From NCBI GenBank assembly GCA_949358305.1, contig OX442316.1, positions 8,310,001-8,374,000 of the forward strand: a DNA stretch of 64,000 nucleotides, given 5' to 3'. Below are positions 9,448 through 20,045 of this stretch, piece after piece. Source of the stretch: Strigamia acuminata. Lineage: Eukaryota > Arthropoda > Chilopoda > Geophilomorpha > Linotaeniidae. Every line of letters starts with the position of its first letter. The first letter of the stretch is position 1. Under the pieces are notes generated by a model. The model saw nothing but the letters and a program-made list of their open reading frames with translations, searched no databases and was not told the origin of the DNA. Made by a program: the position numbers and the translations under genes.

Positions 9448-11346
9448 TTATGCATCAGGAATTTTAAACTGAATACTCCCATCGTTCGAAAATTGATCCA
9501 AACATGAGTGATGCTTAACTACACACTTTAGAAATGGATCAGATACGTTGTATGGGGAATACCAATGTCCTCTACCCAAATGATAGTAACTATTAGAATG
9601 ACGCAATATTTCATTACCGTAATAATTCCGAGCGTACAATCCGGGACTAGGAGGTGCATAAACCCAAGCATCTCCTATTCGAATTAATGTGGGCTTTTTG
9701 AGATATATTTTTGTTGATTTCTGTATATCGGCCGATAACTTTGACACAGCCCAAAATTCAATAAAAGCATCTGGTGTCGAAACATAAAAAAAACCATCAG
9801 CCTTGAATTTTATATGATCCACGTACACTTCACCCTCTGAATTAGTCCAGTTCATCTCTTTGGAAAACAGTTTCTTCTTATCTTTATAGTAACTTCCATC
9901 ACCATCGAAATCCCAAGGAATTACATCGTTTAATTTAACAGCTCCCAACACCGAACCGCCTTCGATCTGATACAAAACCTTTTTTTTAACACAAAACTTG
10001 TGAAACACTTTATATCCATTGATCAACGCATCTCTGCAACAAACTGGCATCATCATAGCACCGACTTGGCTAGCTAGGGATTTACAATTCAGATTGCTTT
10101 CTTCACACGAGAATTTGTGGGTGATGCCATCGGGAAGAACAATTCTATTCAAAGCCCATTTTGCACTTAATGAAAACCATGTTTCACGTTCATTTATCTT
10201 CAGTTGGATCCCTGGATCAGTTGAATGATACATGACATCTGGACAGGCTAAAATAGATCCCGCATTGGACTGTTTAACGGTTAAAAAGAAATCTTCAAAC
10301 ACTACATCATCCTCTAGCTTTTCGTCAAATTTATGAGCACGTAAAAAACTCGAATTGGCAATGAAGGGCCCGATTAAATGTTCACAGTACATGCATTCGT
10401 GTCTTGACTCGTAGTAACCCTCAATATATTCCAATATATACCGCTTTAGTTGTGTTTGGTAGCATCCAACTTGCCAATGCCCCGTTTTGTTACGAACTGA
10501 TCCGCCTACAATAACAGCACTAGGTTCGGTGGAAAAAACACTTAACTGTCGCTTCAATCGTGCTAGCCAATTGAAGGCATCCATACGACGTGTAATTAAA
10601 GTCAATGGAGTTTTTACTGCATTAATTAGAACGTTTAGTTTACCGCCTAGGTTCGTCTCGTTCGAATACGTCACTATTGAAATGGCGTGTGTGTAAGAAA
10701 AACATTTGGAATTATCAGGCGCTCCGATTATAATGGACAAATTATTATACTCGTTTACAATTTGTTCCAACACTTTGCTGTCAGCCGGCGAACACGGGTT
10801 TTCTTTGGATGTCACGAAAACAACGGTTAGGATTTTGGAGATGTGTTCAACGTATCCACAATCTTCGGTGACCCAGCTACCTTTCATGAAAAAAGGATGG
10901 CCGTATTTAGCATGGCGAAATTTTTCGGGACATGCGTATGGCCGAGTTTTTGCGACTAGCGAAGGAGGTTTATCGGAGGAGAATTCTTCCGAAGAATTAT
11001 TGGGTTCTGGAGTGCTGTCCGAATTCGCAGCACTTACATCAGTTAAATCTGCAATAACTGATTTGTCTGTAAGTCCTGAAGACAATGTGCGAATTGTTTC
11101 GGATAATTTTGATGTTATTTCTTTCTTGTACTGAGTTGGGTTTCTTTCCATAACGGATAAAATTTCTTTTAAGTTCACGATAGCGTTGTTGTGACGAGCA
11201 GACAGTTGTCGACAGGAACTAGATGACACAATGAATGAGCTTCCAGTGCCGGATGAGTAAACGTACAGACAAAACGTGATGAGGCTACAGGATACAATGC
11301 ATGGAATCACAATGTGCCGGTTTAATTTCATCTTGTTACTTTTCAT
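9448..11346 (-). CDS. FKRP-like / LicD-family type II membrane protein, copy 3
   Basis: 632 aa, close relative of copy 2, with the same start (MKSNKMKLNR), anchor, stem and LicD core (EGGSVLGAVK, IPWDFDGDGSYY). Relative to copy 2 the stop comes five codons early: the lysine codon after PDA reads TAA instead of AAA, a single-base difference. The 5'UTR acceptor just before the ATG and flanks on both sides are shared with copy 2, so the duplication included regulatory sequence. The frame is fully open and both acidic-motif and Cys positions are kept, so it is probably functional. Confidence 0.8.
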   Translation of the reverse strand: MKSNKMKLNRHIVIPCIVSCSLITFCLYVYSSGTGSSFIVSSSSCRQLSARHNNAIVNLKEILSVMERNPTQYKKEITSKLSETIRTLSSGLTDKSVIADLTDVSAANSDSTPEPNNSSEEFSSDKPPSLVAKTRPYACPEKFRHAKYGHPFFMKGSWVTEDCGYVEHISKILTVVFVTSKENPCSPADSKVLEQIVNEYNNLSIIIGAPDNSKCFSYTHAISIVTYSNETNLGGKLNVLINAVKTPLTLITRRMDAFNWLARLKRQLSVFSTEPSAVIVGGSVRNKTGHWQVGCYQTQLKRYILEYIEGYYESRHECMYCEHLIGPFIANSSFLRAHKFDEKLEDDVVFEDFFLTVKQSNAGSILACPDVMYHSTDPGIQLKINERETWFSLSAKWALNRIVLPDGITHKFSCEESNLNCKSLASQVGAMMMPVCCRDALINGYKVFHKFCVKKKVLYQIEGGSVLGAVKLNDVIPWDFDGDGSYYKDKKKLFSKEMNWTNSEGEVYVDHIKFKADGFFYVSTPDAFIEFWAVSKLSADIQKSTKIYLKKPTLIRIGDAWVYAPPSPGLYARNYYGNEILRHSNSYYHLGRGHWYSPYNVSDPFLKCVVKHHSCLDQFSNDGSIQFKIPDA

Positions 11347-14249
11347 CTATTAACCTGCAACAACAAAATGGAATAAAACAATTAAAAATTAATCAATAAA
11401 TGAAGGAAAAATAATAGACGTGTGGAAATGGAAGCCAGAAAATGTGGCAAACAGAAATGCACAAATATAAGAGAAATAAAAAAAATTAATAAAACAAAAA
11501 ATAAAAAATTCTTATTAGGTTGAGGTTAGTATAATATTTCGCAAATTACTCACTTCAACGTTCAAACATAAATACCCGGTAAGTATAGTTGAAAATTCTT
11601 AAAATGTGTTAATTCCAAAGGCAAATGATATTACCGGTAGTTTCCTTTCGAAATTCTGTTCGAAAATAAGCTTTCTTAGTTTTCACATTTAAAATAAATT
11701 TAATCAGAAGAAAATCAATGTGAGTTATGAAAAGGGAAATGGCTTATCACGGAAATAGTTTTGTTTTTTTTGGAAGAAAAAAGAAGAGAATGTCAATTTT
11801 TCTTTCATAATAAAAGTCAGCCTATGAATGACGCAGATCACGTGCTTTCTTTAACCTGTGTGTATACCAACGGTGTCCCAGAAAGTTCCCAGACTCTGCC
11901 AACAGATATTTGTCACCTTATTATTATTTTTTTCAAGTGATTTGAATTTACTTCTAATTTATAATGATTTTGCTCAGAATAAATATTTATTCTGTTTGCT
12001 GTTACCCCCTTAAAGCAGCTACAATTTGTAACGATTTACTTCACAAATATTAATTCAGTAAATTGACAGGAAGAAATATAAACCTTAAGTAAACAACACG
12101 CTTAAAGTAATTTTTATAAGCCATACCTTCTTTCTTGTCGCCAAACAAGCCACTAAATGTTAATACCGATACCGATAGTACTTCTGAAATTGAAACAAAA
12201 TGGAAATATTTAGTCAAGCTGTTAAATTTTTATTTTCCTCAATTATATTTAAATTTATAAGTAGCTGCATTATATTTGAATGCTGAAAGAAATAATAATA
12301 GCATACAAAATTATATTATAAAAGCTTTTTCATATTTTATTGCAGTTGGCTAATTGCTTCCGTGAATCCTTCACTCAAGTGTCAAATGTTGAATAATACT
12401 TTTATCTGTGTTAATTTTTTGTATAATTTAAAGTTCCGTAATAATTCAAGCTTATCCAAAAATATGTATTATTACGATTGAACGGACTTACCGCTGACTG
12501 AAGAATGAATTGAAGGAGGAGGAAACATGTTTATACAATAGCAAGGTGAGACTAGTGGTGATGTCGACTACTATGTTTCGTTTGAAAGTGTAGTGACGTG
12601 ATCAGTGACGTTTCCAACGCCAATTATACGCTTATAATCTTTATTGTGTATTGCAAAACTCGAGTTGGAATTGAAGTTGAAGTTGTTTTGATTAATTTTA
12701 CCTGCCCTTCAATTGTTTCCAGTTTTTAACTGCAAAATTCATTTAATTGACACGTCAGAGTCAGACAAGTAGTAGCATCACCGCTAACCTAACCAACTCT
12801 CTTGATGTAAGCCGGATCCAAGGCGAAGTTCAACTATATTGCTAGTAAAAATGAAATTGTCTTTTCACAATTAAAGTAATACGATCTAAGTACCGTAATA
12901 CGATTTAAGTAATTCTAGAACCAACTGTTGATAAATATTTAAGCTCGATTTCTCTAATGAGAAAATACTATATTAAATAACATTGAAATTTATAATCGAA
13001 TCATAATTAGACCTAATTTCTTCACAAAAACCACACAGCTCACAGCTGTACAGATGGAAACACGTTTTGCAGAAGTTTTATTCCTAACTTTCTACATCTA
13101 TATAATACTGTACTCTTGTAATTTTTTATGAACAGTATATTTTTTGCTTGAACTTACATCTTCTCTCAACTATAAAATAATTTACAGATTGAGTTGTTTT
13201 AAAATTACAGACTATTACCGATACTGTAATGTGACAATTTAAACTTTTTGATCTTCTTTTTACATATATTTTTTGTATGATTAAATGGTTATTATAAACA
13301 ATAAATTTTAAATTTTATATTTATGAAACCTGTCTATTAGGACCACTGTGGTGGGACCCAAAAATGTGGCCTTTTAATAAAGGTGGTCACTCAGTACATG
13401 GGAACAAGTGATGGTGCCAAAATATCTATTAGACAGGTGATTACCCAATTGAGGTGGTCGTCATGACAGGTTTCATTGCATGCAATTTATTCATTTTTAC
13501 TTTTTCTTGATCAAGATGAGGAAAAATAGTTTTTTTCGTTCTAATACCAAATAATTCTTTTAAAATTTACTGTGATGTAAAATCAAGAGTAATGAAAATT
13601 TTGTGTAAAAAGTCAATCATTTTCCACATTTACCTCTTTAATCTGAATTGCAGCATCTAAACAGCAACGATTTGCTTCTTGTGTGTTATTTTTATTTGAT
13701 TCAGTCAAAAGTACACACACTTTTGTTTAATACATTTTATTTTATGACATACCGTACCTTATTGCAGAATGTTTTGTGCAACCGAATGATTTATTGTTAG
13801 TTTTTAACGACATACACTACAAATGTAATCACGGTGTTTTCACTGTTCGTTACAAATGTGAACAGTTTGCAATGATGCAATAAATAAACAAAAGAAATAG
13901 AGAAAAAAATTGGGTTACATGTACTGTACATGTATTTATTCTAAATTAAGATGCCGTCGAAATCTCGGGATTTTACCAACCAATAATTTTAATTAATCAA
14001 TTTTAATAAAATTGATTTATTAAACAGTGCTCGAAAAACAAAACAAAAAGAAACAGCCAATGTTTTTGTGAACCCAAATGTCATTATGATATCTGTTAAT
14101 ATTGTGTAAAAAATTAGGGTATTTGTAGTTATTTAATTCTTGTCTGTGCTCAAAAGTTGTTAACAAAAAACCGTTTCCAGTCACTTAGCAACAAAACTGC
14201 CAAAATTAGGGGGTTGCTACGGCTACCGGTAGCTTCTAATAAGCACCAT
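11347..14249. other. Intergenic, AT-rich, no gene seen
   Basis: Holds the 5' flank of FKRP-like copy 3 and a MITE-like repeat at 13321-13477. Nothing else could be supported. Confidence 0.4.
13321..13477. mobile_element. MITE-like repeat with imperfect terminal inverted repeats
   Basis: Left end ATGAAACCTGTC followed by TATTAGGACCAC; reverse complement of the right end ATGAAACCTGTC followed by ATGACGACCACC. ACCTGTCTAATAG also recurs inverted near the right end. No clear target duplication, so the family is unassigned. Confidence 0.45.
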
Positions 14250-15009
14250 TGTTAAAAGTGTGCCAGACACATGCCACGCATGCGCATTGGTCGATTTTGC
14301 CAGATTTTGCAGTAATATTTGATCTTCTTCTAATCTGTGATCTTGTTCGTCCAAGATTTGATTATTAGGCACTTTTTGGCTACACTCACTACCTTCACCC
14401 TTGGACGAACACTTAGTCCACTTAGTCCACTTCGTCCAAGCTTCACCACGCTGTCATTGCTCTGCTCAAATGCATTGTTCTGACCCGTGATTTGTGAGAC
14501 TCTCAAAGATTGTTCCCGATTTGTCTGATCGCGTATCAGACGAATCCTCTACCGGACCTCATCAACGAAGGGCTGCAGACCGAACACCGGCTTCCGAAGA
14601 CGACGTCTGAAGACCGTTTCTGCTTCTGAGCTGATGGTATTTGCGAATTCTAGCAGACAAGAAGACCGGAATCAGCCGCGGCGACATATTGCCGGTTGAA
14701 TTCGATCCTCTGCAGAGAATTTCCCTCTTCGACTCGTGGTTCAAATCCACGTTTCTACACCGGCCTAGCTCCCCCGCTTGCCACTGTAGCCGAACAAATC
14801 CCGTGAAATCACAAGATTTCACACATCGAGCGGCAATTCATTGCCGCCATTTCTCTCGAACAACGCTCTCTGTCTCTGGCGCAATCCCATTTACTCCTTT
14901 GTTTAATTGTAAATTTAGTGTTTTCTTTGTTTAAACTTGAATAAATTAATTGTTCAATTTACATTTACATTTGAATCACTCATTTAATCCCCTAGAGCCT
15001 AGACATAAC
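14250..15009. mobile_element. Probable solo LTR (BEL/Pao-like)
   Basis: A roughly 760-bp block of richer G+C than its surroundings. It begins TGTTAAAAGTGTGCCAG and ends CCTAGACATAAC, close to the TGTTA...TAACA ends of many LTRs. AATAAA at about 14939 sits near the 3' end, where an LTR polyadenylation signal would be. No internal retroelement genes lie beside it and no second LTR is in the window, hence solo. A target duplication is not visible and the final base differs from the canonical end, so confidence is moderate. Confidence 0.45.
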
Positions 15010-16072
15010 TTTTTGAGGCCAAATAATCGATAGAAGACCTGAAACGGCATTCAACTGGACTGTTTAAATTTAACTTTACATTTGGAATATCCAGGAACGC
15101 AGCAATGTGGTGGTAAAATTTCAAAATATTCAATGCTTTGTTAATTGCTACGGCAGCACTTCAAGACAAGAAAGAGTTCCTATGGCAATAATGAAAAAAT
15201 TTTTTTGTACCAAAAACAAAAAAGTATGGAAAAATTATTAAAACGTCATAAAACATTTAAAACATGAAAAAATGTGTGAAAAATCATTAAATCAAATTTA
15301 TTCCTGAAATAAGGTTTTCATCTTTAAAAAAAAAGTTTCTTCATTTTCATAATAAAAAATTGTTGTTATTTTTCTGCTGCTTGCTGTCCAAAGAAAGCAG
15401 ACACTAGAATCTAAAAAAAAATCTCTTAATTTTGTAAGCGTCTTGGGCCGCGGGTTGGACTCCCCTGCGATATGTTTAACTTACAACCAGAAATCTTTTT
15501 ACGACTAAAAATGATTATGTGTTATAGTAGAAAGACCATTTTTCTGTATTTCCACGCCGAACGCATACTTTAGTTACTTACAAGTTAGTAAATTTATCAA
15601 TTTGCATTCAGAAAAAGTTTCCCCACCTTTACATAAAGTTCGTGTTGCGTAAAGATAAAATGTAAACAACACAGTTTTTCACTCATATAAAGTTTCACAA
15701 TCTCGGTTGGGAACCAATTAAATCAAAGTGTATCAAAAAACGTGTAAATTTTTTTCCCTCTTATTTAAGATTTCTTGTGTATAGCTTAGGGCATCGCGTT
15801 TGTGTTTCAATGACCTCATTTTGACTTGTATGAACTTGTTGCTTCTTTTTACGAGGAGTCCTTCTCTTTGGTCTTCACAAAGTATTCCTGGTGACACCCA
15901 TCAGAAACTCTCGTTTAAAGCCGATATGTTCTGATTGCTATCATATTTCTTATGACACATTACCATTTGCGTCATAGTCATTAAAGAAGACATTTTCATA
16001 AGTTCTAGTGGGCGTTACTCTAGTGGTAAAGAGGATTGTGGGAAGGTCGACCTCAAGACTCTTTTAGCTATC
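15010..16072. other. Intergenic, upstream of the MDR dehydrogenase
   Basis: AT-rich. No coding sequence seen. The last 60 bases are probably 5'UTR of the downstream gene. Confidence 0.4.
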
Positions 16073-18328
16073 ATGGCAGGGCTTGTAACTCGTGTAGTAT
16101 TTGTTGGAGCAAGTAAAAAGCCGAGTTTTGTCACGGAAACATGTCCGCTACCAACGATGATTGATTTAGTTGATGGTGAAGTTTTGCTTAAAATTCGCCT
16201 GGCCACAATTTGCACTGCAGATTTAGACACTTTGGATGGAAAATGGACCAAACCAATTCCTAGGTGAGTTTGTGTTGTGTTATATGTTGGCTGATTACAT
16301 GTGTGATTGCAGGTCACTTCAAATGCTCTATAAGTTTCCTGCTTTTATTTTCAGTGTATAAATAGAACAATTTTTTTCAGTTTTTTATTGCCTTTAAAAT
16401 ATGGAACTAACATTTTTATTAGCTATTAAAAATTTTGTTATTTTTTCTGAAAGATAAAATACAAAAGATATGTAAAATATATTCAGGAAATTTATTTAAA
16501 AGAATATATAACAGTTTTACTAAACGAGCGGCGACCAGTACATCCTTACCAAACAACTTATTTAATTGCACTTTTCCTGACCAGTTATTACTCAATCCGT
16601 TTTACGATCTAGCGGAAAATATTTTCTAAATTTTAATATCCCACATTACAATCCAGTTCCTAACGTTTACAAACAGTAAAAATTAAAATAAATATCTGCA
16701 GGACTAGCCTGATAAACTTGGTAATAATTTTTCACTTGTCCAACTTTTTATTTCAACCTATTTCTTAAGGCTGATTAGCTAATGTCACGGTTGACTTCAC
16801 TAAGTCATTAAGCGCTTATTTTATGGCCCATTAATTATGTCTCCCTTTCATTGACTTGCATATAAATTTGCTTTAAACTTTAAAAAAAATATATCAAATA
16901 GTGTAACCAGTAATTTATTAATAATTAACTGTAAAACAAGAATCATGATTTATTTCTTAGTGTCATGGGTCATGAAGGAGTCGGAGAGGTTCTCGTTTCT
17001 AAACGATTAGACCTTGCATTAGGTGATCGAGTCGTTTTCAGTGCAAGTTCAGCGTGCGAATCCTGCGTCGTTTGTCGAAGAAAGTTACCCGTTCCCTGTG
17101 CTTCAGGAGTTCAGGTGATACAAAAAAATTAATTTAAAATTGTATTTTTATCGATCGGAAGTTAGATGTTTTGTTTTCATGTAGTATGGCCATGGTGCTC
17201 TTCTTTCGAGTCCTGCCAAACTGAGTGGAACCCTTGCCTCACATCTTATTCTCAGAAAAGGAACCCATGTGATAAAAATACCCCCACATGTCAAAGACAC
17301 AGTTGCTTGCACTGTCAACTGTCCACTCAGTACGATGGTTAATGTAGTTGACACTGCATTATCGAGGCTAAACGGATGTGGAGAGAAAAAAATAGCTGTT
17401 ATTCAGGTGAATGATTAAATTGTTTACACCTGATTATATTTGATTTTAAGTGAGGAAATTTTGCTCTTTTTATCTATATAGGGAATAAATATCTTTGCAA
17501 TATACGGATGTCTGTTGTTAAAAGAAGTGGCTGGTTTTAATGAAGTTTATCTCACAGATCAAAGTATGGAGCAGCAAAAATTGGCTCCGTTGTTTGGTGG
17601 TATTCCATCGTTTGACAGAAAAGGTTTCATATTTTTCATCTTCTTGTGTGGTCCCTGTAGGGCTTTAGCTTAAATGTCTTGACATAATAATTAACTCTAA
17701 TCACTTTAATGAAGCGGGATGGATTTGAATTAATGTGCTTACGTTTTTCAAGACCGAGTTTAGGAGAATACATTGAGCAATAATAGTTCTTGAGACTTTC
17801 CACGAAATTTGTACAATCTAGAAAAATTAAGTGATAATTGGATTATTTTTAGATAGTCGAAGAAGGTCGAAACTTCCATCGTCGTCAACTGTAGATATTG
17901 TAATTCACACAAACTATCAATTAGATTTAATGGCAGAGGCGATTGACATGCTAAGACCAGGAGGGATTTATATCTTAGTAGGCCTAAATCAGCAAATAAA
18001 AAACAATTCTACATGTATATCAAGTGAGCAAATAATTAAAAAAGGCCTCACCATTCAAGGTATAGTTAAAACTCACATGTGTACATCCATTTGTTTTTCA
18101 AGTTCATTTTATTTAACACATTTGTTTTATTTTACAGGAATCTCAGGAAGTAACAAACATCATTTAGATATGGCGGTGGAGTTTCTGTCCAAATTGTGCT
18201 TAGAGTATCCCCTGGAAGAGTTAATCAGTCCAAAGTTTTCCCTGCATGACCTCCCATCTGCGATTAAAACAGCTAGAGGTGAACTGTATTGTCGAGTTGC
18301 AGTAACAACTGAAGGACTTAGGACTTAG
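16073..18328 (+). CDS. Zinc-type medium-chain dehydrogenase (MDR family)
   Basis: Six exons (16073-16263, 16961-17114, 17185-17406, 17482-17623, 17853-18059, 18138-18328) join in phase to a 368-aa protein. It has the catalytic-zinc Cys region (ATICTADLDTLDG), GHEGVGEV, and the four structural-zinc cysteines CESCVVCRRKLPVPC with C-x2-C-x2-C-x7-C spacing. The C-terminal part (QGISGSNKHHLDMAVEFL) resembles the MDR group found in bacterial phosphonate gene clusters, from memory of that family. Oddity: the Rossmann glycine motif expected after KKIAVIQ reads GINIFAIYG, lacking GxGxxG, while the acidic residue in YLTDQS is kept. Cofactor binding may be altered. Substrate unknown. It converges on the ZIP gene with only about 190 bp between stops. 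Confidence 0.8.
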
Positions 18329-18514
18329 ACCTAGATTGATTAACTTAAAACAATCAGTTTCAAAACATGTTAATGATAAACAAGAATTTCGTTTTACCAT
18401 ATGAAACGTGTGTACTATATTATATACAAAAAAAAATTTGACTTGGAAAGAAATTAAGAAAACAATTCTAGCTGCCTTTAATAGAACGACGAGAAAACAA
18501 GTCACGTGTTTATT

Positions 18515-19519
18515 TTATTCTAAAACTTGAGCAGCAGCTATCATAGAAAATCCAGCAATATTACAAACTAGTTTGACGAACTGACAGGACTGTCGTTCTA
18601 CATCTTTAATCAAAATTTCAAAAAAAGTCACATATATTAAAGTGCCGGCTGCGAGACCTTGAAAGACACCGATAATAAGTCCATTAGTTGTCACCTCTTC
18701 AGCTGCACCTTCCATTACAATAATTCCTATTCCCACCCCAATTGGAGAAACCGTTGCTAAAATTACAATCTGTATTAAATATATTACAAATTTGGTTCCA
18801 ATCGATGTCAACTCGACACCAACGCAAAAGGCAATGACTAGTTTGTGAATAGCAATTGCTGTGAGCAAAGTCCACACGCCATTTGCTGACGGTTGAAGCC
18901 CTACTGCCATACCTTCGAAAATGGAATGAAACGAAAGGGCAGCAATAACGAGAGTACCTCTAAATGCTGCACTTCCAGACGACTTTGGTAAATCCTCTAT
19001 CACAGAAACAGCCTCGACACTTCCATATTTGGGTTCTGTAGTTATTGTTACAGTATCCACACTTGTAGTCTTCTTGGTTGAATCAAGGACACATAGTTTT
19101 GTTTCTGCTTGATCTAGATTAGTTTTCTCACAGTTGGGTGCTTTCTTCGGTTGTTTGGAATGGTGTAAACAAGAATGAGCAATCAATTCTATGCTGTAGA
19201 CTAGAAAGAAGCCGATACAGACGAATAGTTCCGCAAATGGGTAGGAAGATTGAGGTATTGCACCTAATTTAGCAGCTTTATTTAAATTTTCTCTCACTTC
19301 CGGAATCATGTGAAGAAAACTAGTCGACAAAAGCACACCACCGCCGAAATGCAGAAGAAATGAGACCACTAAGTCTGCGAACTTGCGTCTTCTCTGTGCA
19401 GAAATTGACTTTTCATCGCCACGCAACCAACTGTAGAGTTTAATTGGCGCTAAGCCAAATCCTAACGTTAAAAATGTGAGCAAAGTAAGTGCTACAACCT
19501 TCGAAATGAGAACATCCAT
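18515..19519 (-). CDS. ZIP-family zinc transporter (SLC39A1/2/3-like)
   Basis: Single exon, 334 aa. The frame extends ten codons upstream, but only to a GTG; the first ATG (MDVLISKVVALTLL) is the likely start and opens directly into TM1. Eight hydrophobic segments fit the ZIP fold: TM2 FGGGVLLSTSFLHMIPE, TM3 near FVCIGFFLVYSIELIAHSC, a variable cytosolic loop (about 125-185) poor in histidine, TM4 FHSIFEGMAVGL with the H-x3-E metal ligands, TM5 with IAIHK, and three more. Zinc uptake across the plasma or vesicle membrane is the family role. Intronless, unlike its neighbours, which could mean retrocopy origin. A TTTATT-rich stretch at 18507-18516 can supply AATAAA on the minus strand. Confidence 0.88.
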   Translation of the reverse strand: MDVLISKVVALTLLTFLTLGFGLAPIKLYSWLRGDEKSISAQRRRKFADLVVSFLLHFGGGVLLSTSFLHMIPEVRENLNKAAKLGAIPQSSYPFAELFVCIGFFLVYSIELIAHSCLHHSKQPKKAPNCEKTNLDQAETKLCVLDSTKKTTSVDTVTITTEPKYGSVEAVSVIEDLPKSSGSAAFRGTLVIAALSFHSIFEGMAVGLQPSANGVWTLLTAIAIHKLVIAFCVGVELTSIGTKFVIYLIQIVILATVSPIGVGIGIIVMEGAAEEVTTNGLIIGVFQGLAAGTLIYVTFFEILIKDVERQSCQFVKLVCNIAGFSMIAAAQVLE

Positions 19520-20045
19520 GATAAAGAATAATTGTGTAGAACTTTGCACTTACGGTTCAATTCACTGATCACTTTTTATCCGCTTATACTCGGAAAGAAA
19601 AAAAACTTCCAACAGAGATGTCGTCGATTATTTTTTTCAATAAAATATCCAGTGGTATAACACACGACAGTGGCACTCCTGAAGAAGAGACAAGTGAGAA
19701 TATTTGGCTGTTTGCCATCATTATTCTATCAGAGATACTACACTTGGAAGATTGACCTCTGATATCACATTGAGTTTGCTATTATTGTATTGCGAAATAC
19801 GTGAAAAACAGATTGCAAAGGAGGTTTGTTCTCGAAAAAAATTACCGAACGATGTTTATTGTTACAGATATATTCGTGTACACAACATTCATGCCAAACA
19901 AAAGGATTCATTGATTTTTAAATGAATGTGAACATTAAAAAAAAATATGTCGATTGATCATCATCACAAAAAAATAATTAGTAAACACCTGCAGTCATTC
20001 AATTTAATTATTAATTAATTCCACGATTCCAATTACTTTCACCGT
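19520..20045. other. Intergenic between ZIP and SORD-like genes
   Basis: Upstream side of the ZIP gene and 3' flank of the SORD-like gene. No gene or repeat supported. Confidence 0.4.

Larger units (their letters stand above)
8221..11440. repeat. Segmental duplication, unit B, carrying a nested transposon
   Basis: Pairs with 2848-5250. Removing the insertion at 8395-9240 restores collinearity: TTTGCTAATACATA before the insert and TCATGATGATTTCAA after it match unit A near 3020-3045. Confidence 0.85.

Noticed and set aside
14741-14770. tRNA T-arm-like sequence (CGTGGTTCAAATCCACG)
   Set aside because: No D-arm, anticodon arm or acceptor stem can be drawn around it on either strand; it lies inside the probable LTR.
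15445-15475. B-box-like GGGTTGGACTCCCC
   Set aside because: No matching A box or cloverleaf; a decayed SINE is possible but unsupported.
19520-19549. Ten-codon N-terminal extension of the ZIP frame
   Set aside because: The extension begins with GTG, not ATG; the first ATG at 19519 opens directly into TM1.
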